From assembly GCA_963977525.1 (NCBI GenBank), contig CAXBPC010000008.1:1-64000 (forward strand): a stretch of 64,000 bases of DNA, written 5' to 3'. Below, piece by piece: positions 26,809-36,191 of the stretch. A model generated the notes under the pieces. The model ran no database searches. It saw only the letters and a list, made by a program, of their open reading frames with translations, and was not told where the DNA came from. The translations under genes and the position numbers were made by a program. Numbering within the stretch: the stretch's first letter is position 1; every line of letters begins with the position of its first letter. This DNA is from Ancylomarina sp963977525 (lineage in GTDB: Bacteria; Bacteroidota; Bacteroidia; Bacteroidales; Marinifilaceae).

Positions 26809-28779
26809 ATGGAAAAGTCAAAATTTAAGTGGTTAGCGTATCTATTTATCATCGGGTTTATTTTTTCAGCCTGCGGTGATAATTCAAAACAACAGTCTAA
26901 AGGAGCATTTGGCGATCAAGATGTGGCCTCTCAAGTATATGTGTCGCCTGGAGAATACGATGAATTTTACGCATTTATGTCGGGTGGATTTAGTGGACAA
27001 GTAAGCGTATATGGTTTACCTTCTGGACGATTATTTAAAGTGATTCCTGTTTTTTCAGTTGATGCTGAAAAAGCTTATGGGTTTAATGAGGAAACGAAGC
27101 CGATGTTGAACACCTCTTTTGGTTTTATTCCATGGGATGATTCTCATCATCCAGAGTTATCTCAAACCAATGGTGTTCCTGATGGTCGCTGGTTATTTAT
27201 TAACGGTAACAATACGCCAAGAATTGCACGTATTGATTTAACAACTTTTGAAACAGCAGAGATTCTTGAGATTCCTAATAGTGGTGGAAATCATAGTTCA
27301 CCATTTATTACAGAGAATTCAGAATATCTTGTTGCAGGAACACGATTCAGTGTCCCTATCCCTCAAAAAGATGTCAGCATTAAATCATATAAAGAAAATT
27401 TTAAAGGCTCTCTATCCTATATTAAAGTTGCGGATGATGGAGAAATGAGTGTTGCGTTCCAGATTTTAGTTCCTGGTTACGATTATGATTTAGCTCATTC
27501 TGGGAAAGGAAAATCTCATGGATGGACATTCTTCACAACATACAACACAGAGGAAAGTAATACCTTATTAGAAATTGGCGCATCACAACGCGACAAGGAT
27601 TATATTGCTGCTGTCAACTGGAAAAAAGCTGAAGAATATATTGCTGCAGGTAAAGCTAAAACAATGCCTGCTAACTATGCACACAATACATACGATGAGC
27701 ATAGTCATATGGCAAAATCTGAGATGCTTAAGGAAGTAAAAGTTCTTATTCCTCAAGAGTGTCCTGGGTTAATTTATTACTTACCTACACCAAAATCACC
27801 TCATGGTGTTGATGTAGATCCTTCTGGAGAATATATCGTAGGTAATGGAAAACTTTCATCAGATCTAACTGTGCATTCTTTCTCAAAAATGCTGAAAGCT
27901 ATAGAGAATGATGATTTTGATGACGAAATAGATGGTATTCCAGTTATTAATTTCGAAAGCGTTGTGGCTGGTTCTGTTAAGAGTACAGGACTTGGTCCAT
28001 TGCACACTGAATTTGATGGAAAAGGAAATGCCTATACGACTTTCTTTATCTCATCTGAAGTTATAAAATGGAAAATTGGCACATGGGAAGTTCTTGATCG
28101 TGTTCCTAGTTACTATTCAGTTGGTCACTTAATGATTCCTGGAGGAGATTCAAAAGCACCTTTCGGAAAATATCTGGTTTCATTAAATAAAATTACCAAA
28201 GATCGTTTTCTACCAACAGGTCCTGAGCTAACTCAATCAGCTCAACTATTCGATATTTCTGGAGATAAAATGAAGCTCTTGCTGGATTTCCCAACTATTG
28301 GTGAACCTCACTATGCTCAAGCAATTCCAGCTGATATCATCATGAAGAATTCAGTAAAATATTACAAGCTTGACGAAAACACACACCCTCATAAGATTTC
28401 ATCAGAGGAAGAAACGAAAATTGTACGTGAAGGTAATATTGTTCGAGTTTATATGACTTCAATCCGTTCACACTTTGCTCCTGACAATATCGAAGGAATT
28501 AAAGTTGGCGATAAGGTCTATTTCCACCTAACCAATCTAGAACAAGATTGGGATGTACCTCATGGTTTTGCAGTTATGGGAGCTAGAACTTCCGAGATAT
28601 TGGTGATGCCAGGTCAAACTGAGACAATGGTTTGGGAACCTCAAAACCCGGGAGTGTATCCATTCTATTGCACTGACTTCTGTTCGGCTCTTCATCAGGA
28701 AATGCAAGGTTATATTCGCGTTTCTCCTAAAAATTCTAAAGTTGAATTAAAATGGAGTGTAGGAGAGTTTGATGAGTAA
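26809..28779 (+). CDS. nosZ: Nitrous oxide reductase, clade II (lipoprotein form)
   Basis: 656 residues. It reduces N2O to N2. A Sec-type N-terminus with lipobox FSAC (C22) replaces the Tat signal of clade I enzymes. The beta-propeller carries the CuZ histidine segments DDSHHPELSQ, GNHSS, SPHGVDVDPSG, PLHTEFDG and GEPHYAQ. The C-terminal cupredoxin domain has the CuA motif CTDFCSALHQEM near residue 625. It follows actE closely and is followed by a stable hairpin and then nosB-like, nosL, nosD, nosF and nosY. No nosR, nosG, nosH or nosX is present. Function needs the copper-loading genes downstream. Confidence 0.96.
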   Translation: MEKSKFKWLAYLFIIGFIFSACGDNSKQQSKGAFGDQDVASQVYVSPGEYDEFYAFMSGGFSGQVSVYGLPSGRLFKVIPVFSVDAEKAYGFNEETKPMLNTSFGFIPWDDSHHPELSQTNGVPDGRWLFINGNNTPRIARIDLTTFETAEILEIPNSGGNHSSPFITENSEYLVAGTRFSVPIPQKDVSIKSYKENFKGSLSYIKVADDGEMSVAFQILVPGYDYDLAHSGKGKSHGWTFFTTYNTEESNTLLEIGASQRDKDYIAAVNWKKAEEYIAAGKAKTMPANYAHNTYDEHSHMAKSEMLKEVKVLIPQECPGLIYYLPTPKSPHGVDVDPSGEYIVGNGKLSSDLTVHSFSKMLKAIENDDFDDEIDGIPVINFESVVAGSVKSTGLGPLHTEFDGKGNAYTTFFISSEVIKWKIGTWEVLDRVPSYYSVGHLMIPGGDSKAPFGKYLVSLNKITKDRFLPTGPELTQSAQLFDISGDKMKLLLDFPTIGEPHYAQAIPADIIMKNSVKYYKLDENTHPHKISSEEETKIVREGNIVRVYMTSIRSHFAPDNIEGIKVGDKVYFHLTNLEQDWDVPHGFAVMGARTSEILVMPGQTETMVWEPQNPGVYPFYCTDFCSALHQEMQGYIRVSPKNSKVELKWSVGEFDE

Positions 28780-28786
28780 ATAAAAA

Positions 28787-28820
28787 TTCCAGAAAGGGCT
28801 ATAAATGGTCCTTTCTGGAA
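28787..28820 (+). other. Intercistronic hairpin after nosZ
   Basis: A perfect 11-bp stem (28787-28797 with 28810-28820) and a 12-base loop lie 8 bases past the nosZ stop. No T run follows, so it is more likely an mRNA-stabilising or attenuating element than a full terminator. Confidence 0.7.
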
Positions 28821-28853
28821 ATATAATCTCAATTTAATCTAAAAATTAAAAAG

Positions 28854-29447
28854 ATGATATCTAATTTACTCAGCAAGAATAATCGATCCTTCTTATTTAT
28901 GCTATTAGCAGCATTAATGCTATTAGGACTATTTCTGTTTCCACTTTGGAAAATAAGACTCGAAGCTGCTCAATATCCCAATGGTGTAAACATGTATATC
29001 TGGATTAATCAGATTACAGGAGATACACCAAGCACTTTGCAGAACATCAATATTCTAAATCATTATATTGGTATGCAGTATATCAAACCTGATTCAATTC
29101 CAGAGCTAAAATATTTCCCAATTGTAGTCATCCTTATGTCACTTTTAGGTATTGGGGTAGCTTTCACTAAGAAAAGGAAACTCTTTATTTCTTGGGGAAT
29201 TACACTCTTAATATTAGGAGTTCTAGGCATTTACGATTTCTATTTGTGGGAATACGATTATGGGCATAACCTAAGCCCTAATGCACCTATAAAAATACCG
29301 GGCATGGTATATCAACCACCCCTACTAGGATCGAAAATGTTACTAAATTTCAATGCTATTTCTTTACCTCACATAGGATCCTTATTTTTAGGTTTAGCTA
29401 TGGTATTCAACTTCTTATCTTTCACATTACTATGGAAAAAAAAATAA
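28854..29447 (+). CDS. NosB-like membrane protein of the nos cluster
   Basis: 197 residues with four predicted membrane helices (about 12-30, 88-104, 110-128 and 168-193) and a periplasmic loop between the first and second. Clade II nos clusters often have a small membrane protein of unknown function, NosB, directly after nosZ; the position and topology fit, but I assign it by context, not by motif. The C-terminus overlaps the nosL start by 16 bases. Confidence 0.7.
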   Translation: MISNLLSKNNRSFLFMLLAALMLLGLFLFPLWKIRLEAAQYPNGVNMYIWINQITGDTPSTLQNINILNHYIGMQYIKPDSIPELKYFPIVVILMSLLGIGVAFTKKRKLFISWGITLLILGVLGIYDFYLWEYDYGHNLSPNAPIKIPGMVYQPPLLGSKMLLNFNAISLPHIGSLFLGLAMVFNFLSFTLLWKKK

Positions 29448-29887
29448 ACATATACAGCTCTGTTTTCATTTTAGCTTTGCTTTTAACTTCGTGTCAGCCA
29501 AAAGAAAAAGCAATTGTTTACGGACAAGATGAATGCATACATTGCCGAATGATGATTGTAGAGAACCAATATGGTACTGAATTGGTAACAAAAAAAGGCA
29601 AAGTCTACACCTTCGATTCAATCGAGTGTTTGATAGACTATCTAAGGACAGATGAAATGGACGAAAATGAAGTAGCCCTCTCATTAGTTACCTCATTTAA
29701 TCAACCTGAAAAATTAAGAGCTGTTAAGGATTCGTATTACCTGTACTCAATAAAACTTCCTAGCCCTATGGGCATGTTTTTAACAGCTTTTGAGAGTAAA
29801 GCAGCTGCCGAAGAAGCAAAGGTTAAATATGGTGGTGAAATTATGAACTGGGAACTACTTCTTAAAAAATATGATTCATTAAAATAG
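29432..29887 (+). CDS. nosL: NosL copper-chaperone lipoprotein
   Basis: 151 residues. Lipobox LLTSC (C21). The copper-binding motif CIHCRMM (C35, C38, M40) follows the DECIHC context typical of NosL, which delivers Cu(I) to the NosZ maturation machinery. The segment TFDSIECLIDYL is also characteristic. It overlaps the preceding gene and ends six bases before nosD. Confidence 0.93.
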   Translation: MEKKINIYSSVFILALLLTSCQPKEKAIVYGQDECIHCRMMIVENQYGTELVTKKGKVYTFDSIECLIDYLRTDEMDENEVALSLVTSFNQPEKLRAVKDSYYLYSIKLPSPMGMFLTAFESKAAAEEAKVKYGGEIMNWELLLKKYDSLK

Positions 29888-29893
29888 AGCGAT

Positions 29894-31138
29894 TTGCAAA
29901 GACTAAGCTTTCTCATTTTCTGCATATTTATTACCTATAGTTCTATGGGTACTATTCTTCGTGTGGGAAAGAAACAAACCTATTCAAGCATAGAACAAGC
30001 ACTTAAAAATAGTCATTCTGGTGATTCAATAATAATTGAAAGCGGTTCGTATACCGAACCCAATCTTTTAATCAAACATTCCGTTCATCTCATTGGAATT
30101 AATTTCCCTAGTATTGAAAATCAACAGCAAAAAGAAATTATCACAATTGAATCAGATAGTGTTAGCATTACTGGTTTGCTCTTAAAAAATGTAAAGGTCA
30201 GCTATATTAATGACTTTGCAGCGATTAAGGTGAACAGGCAGAAACATGTTGTCATTTTAAACAATCGATTAGAAAACACATTTTTTGGCATTTACCTAAA
30301 GCAATCAAAAGATTGTATCATACAGAACAATCAGATTCAAGGAAATGCGAAAAACGAAATGTCATCAGGTAATGCAATTCATCTTTGGTATTGCAAGGAT
30401 ATTAAGGTTATAGGAAATCAAGCTAGGAATCATCGTGATGGAATCTATCTTGAATTTGTTGACAACAGCATTGTTCAAGATAATATCGTCGCTGACAATA
30501 TACGATATGGCCTTCATTTTATGTTTTCAGATAATGATGAGTATAGAGGTAATACCTTTCGTTCAAATGGCGCAGGTGTTGCAGTCATGTTCTCAAAATA
30601 TATTAAAATGCATAATAATCGATTTGAATTCAATTGGGGAAGTGCTTCATATGGCCTACTTCTAAAAGATATTACGGATAGTGAAATTGTCAATAATATT
30701 TTCAAACAAAACACAATTGCCATTTATATGGAAGGAGCAAACCGAATAGAAATTCATAAAAACGACTTCGACAATAATGGTTGGGCCATGAAAATATATG
30801 GCAGTAGTATGTACAATAATATCAATCAAAATAATTTCTTAAATAATAGCTTTGAACTTGGTGTTAGCGGCAAATCTGACAGTAATAATTTCAATGGGAA
30901 TTTCTGGAGTTCACATTCAGGCTACGACCTTGATAAGAATGGAGTCGCAGATATACCTTATCGTCCAGTCAAGTTATTTTCAAGAATAATTAGTAAAATT
31001 CCATCCACCAGTATTTTAATGCGGAGCTTATTGATCGATATTATCGATTTTGCAGAAAAAGTAAACCCCGTACTTACACCTGATAATTTAAAGGATCATC
31101 GTCCTTCAATGAAAATTATAGACTATGATAAGAATTGA
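29894..31138 (+). CDS. nosD: NosD, periplasmic copper-maturation protein
   Basis: 414 residues from a TTG start at 29894. This start gives a signal peptide (LSFLIFCIFITYSS), which a later ATG near 29945 would lose; NosD works in the periplasm, so the TTG is preferred. Most of the protein is a right-handed parallel beta-helix (CASH/NosD repeats) with many N-rich turns such as NNRLENTFFGIYLKQ and VNNIFKQNTIAIYMEG. With the ABC transporter NosFY it supplies sulfur or copper for the CuZ site. It overlaps nosF by 14 bases. Confidence 0.92.
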   Translation: MQRLSFLIFCIFITYSSMGTILRVGKKQTYSSIEQALKNSHSGDSIIIESGSYTEPNLLIKHSVHLIGINFPSIENQQQKEIITIESDSVSITGLLLKNVKVSYINDFAAIKVNRQKHVVILNNRLENTFFGIYLKQSKDCIIQNNQIQGNAKNEMSSGNAIHLWYCKDIKVIGNQARNHRDGIYLEFVDNSIVQDNIVADNIRYGLHFMFSDNDEYRGNTFRSNGAGVAVMFSKYIKMHNNRFEFNWGSASYGLLLKDITDSEIVNNIFKQNTIAIYMEGANRIEIHKNDFDNNGWAMKIYGSSMYNNINQNNFLNNSFELGVSGKSDSNNFNGNFWSSHSGYDLDKNGVADIPYRPVKLFSRIISKIPSTSILMRSLLIDIIDFAEKVNPVLTPDNLKDHRPSMKIIDYDKN

Positions 31139-31832
31139 AAATTTAAGTAAAGCCTATCATAAAAATCAAGTTTTAAAGGATGTCAATTTAGAACTCGATC
31201 CAAATAAAATAATTGCTATTTTAGGTCCTAATGGATCGGGAAAAACAACACTCATAAAGTCCATATTGGGATTAGTTATTCCCCAAAAAGGTGATATTAT
31301 CTTCAATGGTCAATCGGTAATAGGTGAATGGGAATATCGTAATGAAATTTCCTACTTACCACAGATAGCAAGATTCCCGGAGAATTTAAAAGTTTCAGAG
31401 CTTATTGCCCTAGTTAAAGATATTCGCCAACAAGAAGCCAATGATGAAATCCTAATTCAATATTTTGGACTTGAAAATGAACTAAAGAAGCCTCTACGTA
31501 ATCTCTCAGGAGGAACCCGACAAAAGGTTAATATGGTTTTAGCATTCATGTTTGATTCACCAGTTATTATTTTGGATGAACCAACAGTAGGTCTCGACCC
31601 AGTAGCCATTAGTCGCTTTAAAGAACTATTACAAAAAGAAAAGGCTAAAGGGAAACTCATCATTTTCACCACACACATTATGAGTTTGGTTCAGGAAATT
31701 TCTGATGAGATAATCTTCCTACTCGAAGGGGACATTTACTTTCAAGGATCAGTTCAAGACTTGATTAATCAAAATGGATCTACACAGTTAGAATCCGCGA
31801 TTACGAATCTAATTGAAAATAGCCATGCTTAA
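31125..31832 (+). CDS. nosF: NosF, ABC transporter ATP-binding protein
   Basis: 235 residues. Walker A GPNGSGKTT (about 34-42), signature LSGGTRQKV, Walker B VIILDEPTVGLDP and the switch histidine in TTHIMS are all intact. It energises NosDFY for assembly of the NosZ copper centres. It overlaps both neighbours, nosD and nosY. Confidence 0.94.
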   Translation: MIRIENLSKAYHKNQVLKDVNLELDPNKIIAILGPNGSGKTTLIKSILGLVIPQKGDIIFNGQSVIGEWEYRNEISYLPQIARFPENLKVSELIALVKDIRQQEANDEILIQYFGLENELKKPLRNLSGGTRQKVNMVLAFMFDSPVIILDEPTVGLDPVAISRFKELLQKEKAKGKLIIFTTHIMSLVQEISDEIIFLLEGDIYFQGSVQDLINQNGSTQLESAITNLIENSHA

Positions 31833-32607
31833 AATATTCAAATATAGCCTATTCGACCTTATTCGTTCCAATTGGAGCATAGCCTACTTTGTTTTTTATA
31901 TACTGGTTAGTTCTTCTATTCTATACATGAATGGTGATATCACTAAATCTATCATTAGTATGATGAATGTGATTCTCTTGTTGATCCCATTAGTAGCAAC
32001 TGTTTTCGGTGCTATTTACATGTATAATTCTCGCGAATTTACAGAATTACTGCTCTCCCATCCCATTAAAAGAAAGTCAATATTCTTAGGACAATATTTA
32101 GGCTTGTCCGTATCATTATCCTTAAGTTTCATTCTAGGGGTGGGACTCCCTTTTGTTATGCGCGGTATTTTTTATAGTCCTCAATTACCAGACTTTCTCG
32201 TTCTAATTGGAGTCGGATTCATCCTTAGTTTTATCTTCTCATTACTTAGTTTTTTAGTTGCACTTCGTTTCGAGAATCGAATTAAGGGCTTTGGTCTTTC
32301 TCTTTTCATCTGGCTTTTCATGTCCATTATTTACGACGGACTTCTATTACTCATTCTGATTTGGTTTGAATCTTACCCGACAGAAAACCTTGCAATTCTA
32401 CTCACTCTGATTAACCCTATCGATTTAGGTAGAGTTCTCATCATGCTGTTTCTTGATACATCAGCACTAATGGGATATACAGGAGCTGTATTTTATAAGT
32501 TTTTCGGAGCATGGCAAGGTATTATCATCTCTATTGTCTCACTTTTTATTTGGCTATTACTTCCACTATACTTAATGCTTAAGTATACCAAAAGAAAAGA
32601 TTTTTAG
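31825..32607 (+). CDS. nosY: NosY, ABC transporter permease
   Basis: 260 residues from the ATG at 31825, which overlaps the end of nosF by eight bases. A TTG four codons upstream is possible but less likely. Six membrane helices are predicted; the N-terminal segment MLKIFKYSLFDLIRSNW and NSREFTELLLSHPIKRK are typical of NosY permeases. Last gene of the act-nos run. Confidence 0.92.
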   Translation: MLKIFKYSLFDLIRSNWSIAYFVFYILVSSSILYMNGDITKSIISMMNVILLLIPLVATVFGAIYMYNSREFTELLLSHPIKRKSIFLGQYLGLSVSLSLSFILGVGLPFVMRGIFYSPQLPDFLVLIGVGFILSFIFSLLSFLVALRFENRIKGFGLSLFIWLFMSIIYDGLLLLILIWFESYPTENLAILLTLINPIDLGRVLIMLFLDTSALMGYTGAVFYKFFGAWQGIIISIVSLFIWLLLPLYLMLKYTKRKDF

Positions 32608-32627
32608 ATCGATAGAAAAGACAAAAT

Positions 32628-32668
32628 AAAAAACTCATAAAACGAATTAACGTCTTATGAGTTTTTTT
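32628..32668. terminator. Bidirectional terminator between nosY and coxB
   Basis: A 13-bp A/T-flanked stem (32628-32640 with 32655-32667) with CTCATAA/TTATGAG at its core, A run on the left and T run on the right. Serves the convergent act-nos and cox runs. Confidence 0.88.
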
Positions 32669-32726
32669 GAGCATTTATCTATAAAGAGGGTTAGTGATTC
32701 ACGCCCAAAAATAACTATTGAAAGAT

Positions 32727-33668
32727 CTATTTCAGAGTCTTCATAAATTCAATAATTTCTTTAATATCCTCTTCTTTTAATTCATTTTTATAAGATAGCA
32801 TGAGCCCTTTCTTAAAGCCCTTTACGATATCATCATTCGGATTATAAATAGAGTTCATAACATAAGCACTATCAACAGTTAACTGTCGTTCTACTCCTTT
32901 TGTCACAACTGTCTCTTCAGTTCCAAACAAACCTTTCCAAGTTGGCCCCACAATTTTAGATCCATCCAAAGAATGACAAGCCAAGCAGCCATTTTTCCTT
33001 ACTATACGCAAACCTAAAGCTCCAGGTTTATCAGTAATAACAGGAGCTACGGTAGTCGTATCAATATACCATTTATCAAACTTATCTTCTGCCATTACAA
33101 CCACTGACGTGGTCATGGAAGAGTGAGATAATCCACAATATTCCGTACAGAATAAATCAAAATCACCTTCTCGTCCAGCAATAAACCACATAAATTGCTC
33201 TTTACCAGGAACAATATCCTGTTTGAGTCTAAATGCAGGAATATAAAGGCTATGCAAAACATCTAAAGCAACAAGGTCGAGCTTTACTGCACGATCTTTT
33301 GGTACATATAAGGTATCCGTTTTCTTACCATTCTCGTACTGAAATTGCCAATTCCACATTCGTCCAACGCTTTTAATTGTAAAGGCATCATCAGGAACTT
33401 CTTTCATAGGTTTATATCCCATCCAGCCATAGTAAAACATAACCATTACCAAAATCGTTGGTATAATAGTCCAAACAATCTCGAGCGTAGTATTACCATG
33501 AATCTGCACAGCCTTAGGATGCTTTGATTTTCTATATCTGAAAACGAAATAAATTATAGTCGCTGTAATTCCAATTAGGAAAAATGAAATTATTCCGAAT
33601 ATGACTATAAACGAAGTATCTACTCCTTTTACAAAATTGGATGCGTCAGCCATTTCTTTTGAAAACAT
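32727..33668 (-). CDS. coxB: Cytochrome c oxidase subunit II with fused cytochrome c (caa3 type)
   Basis: 313 residues. Two membrane helices (about 19-42 and 63-83). The CuA ligands are all present: H139, C174, E176, C178, H182 and M185. A C-terminal cytochrome c domain has CLACH (228-232). Together these mark a caa3-type oxidase whose fused haem takes electrons from alternative complex III or a soluble cytochrome. Last gene of the sco-coxA-coxC-IV-coxB run. Confidence 0.95.
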   Translation of the reverse strand: MFSKEMADASNFVKGVDTSFIVIFGIISFFLIGITATIIYFVFRYRKSKHPKAVQIHGNTTLEIVWTIIPTILVMVMFYYGWMGYKPMKEVPDDAFTIKSVGRMWNWQFQYENGKKTDTLYVPKDRAVKLDLVALDVLHSLYIPAFRLKQDIVPGKEQFMWFIAGREGDFDLFCTEYCGLSHSSMTTSVVVMAEDKFDKWYIDTTTVAPVITDKPGALGLRIVRKNGCLACHSLDGSKIVGPTWKGLFGTEETVVTKGVERQLTVDSAYVMNSIYNPNDDIVKGFKKGLMLSYKNELKEEDIKEIIEFMKTLK

Positions 33669-33671
33669 AAG

Positions 33672-33959
33672 CTATCGGTATAAGTAGTCTAAAAATGTAA
33701 CGAGAATAACAGAAGTTAATAAGAGAACAATTCCAGCCATCATAATGGCGTAAAATTTCTTATCAAACTTTAGATGCATAAAATACATCAATACAATAAC
33801 TGATTTTACTGAGGCAAAAACCAAAGCTGCTGTTACTGAAAACACACCCAAATCGAGTTTAGTGATTGCAAGCGAGCTAAAGGTAAACACCAATAAAATT
33901 ATCAGAACCCAAACAAAGGTGCTGTACTTTACAATATGTGTATGTTGACCATTATCCAT
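33672..33959 (-). CDS. Cytochrome c oxidase subunit IV-like protein
   Basis: 95 residues from the ATG at 33957-33959 (MDNGQHTHIV). A longer frame would run back into coxC and is unlikely. Three hydrophobic helices and the segment KSVIVLMYFMHLKFDKKFY match the prokaryotic COX4/CyoD family, a small assembly and stability subunit. Ends three bases before coxB. Confidence 0.88.
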   Translation of the reverse strand: MDNGQHTHIVKYSTFVWVLIILLVFTFSSLAITKLDLGVFSVTAALVFASVKSVIVLMYFMHLKFDKKFYAIMMAGIVLLLTSVILVTFLDYLYR

Positions 33960-33970
33960 AATTTCAATTT

Positions 33971-34585
33971 TTAAGTAATCAAGTAAAATAATGGGAATAA
34001 GAAAATCCAAATCAGATCGACTAGATGCCAATATAAGGCACTATTTTCAAGTATCACGAAATCATCATGCTTAACGTCATCAGTTTTAACTAGCCACATG
34101 ACATAAGCTATGAAACCAACACCAATTATAATATGCAAAGCATGTAATCCAGTCATGGCATAATACAGGCCAAAAAATAAGATTTCACCTTGACTACTCT
34201 GGTGTAGAATTTCACTTCCTGGGAATATACCATGAGAGATTTTCCCAGTCCACTCAAAGTACTTGTTTACCATGAAAACTGCTGCCAATAGAATCGTAAC
34301 TCCCATCAATATTAGAGTGAGCTTTTTGTTTTTAAGCTGTATCGAAGTTATTGCCATGGCAATAGTCATACTACTCACCAAAAGGATAACCGTATTTAAA
34401 GTCCCAACAAAAGTGTCGAGCTCTTCGGCAGCCAAATGAAAGGCCAATGGGTTTAAATAACGGTATATCGAATAAACTATGAAAAGACCACCAAAAAGCA
34501 GGAGTTCAGTGAAAATAAATATCCACATACCTGTTTTAGCACCTTCATCGTCTCTATGTTCGTCAATATGAGTGTGATTAGTCAT
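33971..34585 (-). CDS. coxC: Cytochrome c oxidase subunit III
   Basis: 204 residues with five membrane helices, the short bacterial form. Conserved parts include KTGMWIFIFTELLLFGGLF near the start, YYAMTGLHALHIIIGV in the middle and ALYWHLVDLIWIFLFPLFYL at the end. Overlaps the end of coxA by eight bases. Confidence 0.95.
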   Translation of the reverse strand: MTNHTHIDEHRDDEGAKTGMWIFIFTELLLFGGLFIVYSIYRYLNPLAFHLAAEELDTFVGTLNTVILLVSSMTIAMAITSIQLKNKKLTLILMGVTILLAAVFMVNKYFEWTGKISHGIFPGSEILHQSSQGEILFFGLYYAMTGLHALHIIIGVGFIAYVMWLVKTDDVKHDDFVILENSALYWHLVDLIWIFLFPLFYLIT

Positions 34586-36188
34586 AATTATAAGGATGAT
34601 CGGTTACAGTAGGAATTTCATCAAAGTTTTCAAGACTTGGTGGACTTCCAACAGTCCACTCGAGAGTTTTACCTTTCCAAGGGTCTTTTACAGCAGGAGT
34701 TCCATGGCGAGCTGATCTAACTAAATTAGTAATGATAACAATCAAACCAGCTATCATTACCATAGCTCCTAAGGAAGAAATAATATTGGGCCCATGGAAT
34801 TTATCTACATAATCGTAATAACGACGAGGCATACCAATCATTCCTAAATAAAACATAGGAAGGTACAAGGTATTAAAACCAATAAAGAACATAGCTAAGC
34901 CAATATTCGCCCATGATTTGTCATACATTCGACCAAACATTTTTGGATACCAATAATGTAGTGCTCCAAAGAATGCGTACCCCGTACCTCCAAACACAAT
35001 ATAATGGAAGTGAGCAACCACAAATGCTGTATCATGCAAATGAACATTAGCCGATAGTGCACCCAGTACCATACCCGAAAGCCCGCCAATCATAAACACA
35101 AATAGAAAACAAAGTGCCCACAAAAAAGGTGTTTGCATATCGATGGATGCTTTATGAAGCGTAGCCACCCAGTTAAAAATTTTAATAGCACTTGGAATAG
35201 CTACAAGGAAAGTCAGAATGGAAAAAGTGTATAGTGCAACGCCGCTCATACCAGAAGTAAACATGTGGTGTCCCCATACAAAGTAGCCAACAAAAGCAAT
35301 AGCCAAAGTAGATACTACAATTGCTGTGTATCCAAAAATTGTTTTCCTAGCAAAAGTTGGAATAATCTCAGATATCACACCCATAGCAGGAAGTATCATG
35401 ATATACACAGCTGGATGAGAATAGATCCAAAATAGATGTTGATATAAAATTGGATCGCCACCTAAAGCTGGATCAAAAAAACCAATTTGAAGTGTTCTTT
35501 CCAACACGACCATTAATAAAGTAACCCCAACGATAGGCGTTGCTAGTACTTGAATCCAGGCAGTCCCATATAAAGCCCAAGGGAAAAGAGGCATTTTCAT
35601 CCAATTCATTCCTGGAGCACGCATTCGGTGCATGGTTACAATAAAGTTAATACCCGTAACAATAGATGAAAACCCTAAAACGAAAGCCCCAGTTACGGCG
35701 GGTAACATATTGGTTCCCGTTCTAAAACTATAAGGCGCATAGAATGTCCAACCTGTATCTGGAGGTCCATCCCCAAAAAACTGAGCCGAAAGAGCAATAA
35801 AAGCGCCAATAATATAGATCCACCACGAAATAAGATTCAACCTCGGGAAAGCAACATCTTTAGCGCCAATCATTATCGGTAAAAAGAAATTACCAAAAAC
35901 GGCTGGTAAGCCTGGTACAACAATCAAGAAAATCATTGTAATACCATGAAGCGTAAAGAAACTATTATAGGTTTGCGCTCCCATAATCGTTTTACCAGGA
36001 GCCATAAGCTCCAACTTCATCATTAAACCAAGTATAGCTGCGATAGAAAAAAAGACAAGCATACTATACAAATACAACAATCCAATACGTTTGTGATCGG
36101 TAGAAAATATCCAGCCCATTAAGCCTTTGAATCTACCTTTGTACTCAAGGAAACTCGGGGTAGTATCCTGCGTGTGTGTTTCTATCAT
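34578..36188 (-). CDS. coxA: Cytochrome c oxidase subunit I
   Basis: 536 residues with twelve membrane helices. The haem-copper core motifs are intact: FFTLHGITMIF (low-spin haem histidine), WIYSHPAVYIMILP (CuB histidine and the Tyr cross-link pattern), VWGHHMF (two CuB histidines) and VAHFHYIVFGG (both haem ligands). With the coxB haem domain this is an A-family caa3 oxidase. It starts three bases after the sco stop. Confidence 0.97.
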   Translation of the reverse strand: MIETHTQDTTPSFLEYKGRFKGLMGWIFSTDHKRIGLLYLYSMLVFFSIAAILGLMMKLELMAPGKTIMGAQTYNSFFTLHGITMIFLIVVPGLPAVFGNFFLPIMIGAKDVAFPRLNLISWWIYIIGAFIALSAQFFGDGPPDTGWTFYAPYSFRTGTNMLPAVTGAFVLGFSSIVTGINFIVTMHRMRAPGMNWMKMPLFPWALYGTAWIQVLATPIVGVTLLMVVLERTLQIGFFDPALGGDPILYQHLFWIYSHPAVYIMILPAMGVISEIIPTFARKTIFGYTAIVVSTLAIAFVGYFVWGHHMFTSGMSGVALYTFSILTFLVAIPSAIKIFNWVATLHKASIDMQTPFLWALCFLFVFMIGGLSGMVLGALSANVHLHDTAFVVAHFHYIVFGGTGYAFFGALHYWYPKMFGRMYDKSWANIGLAMFFIGFNTLYLPMFYLGMIGMPRRYYDYVDKFHGPNIISSLGAMVMIAGLIVIITNLVRSARHGTPAVKDPWKGKTLEWTVGSPPSLENFDEIPTVTDHPYNYD

Positions 36189-36191
36189 AGT

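Noticed and set aside
33960..34031. Longer start for the subunit IV-like gene
   Set aside because: It would overlap coxC by about 60 bases and adds no plausible sequence; the ATG at 33959 gives the normal family length.
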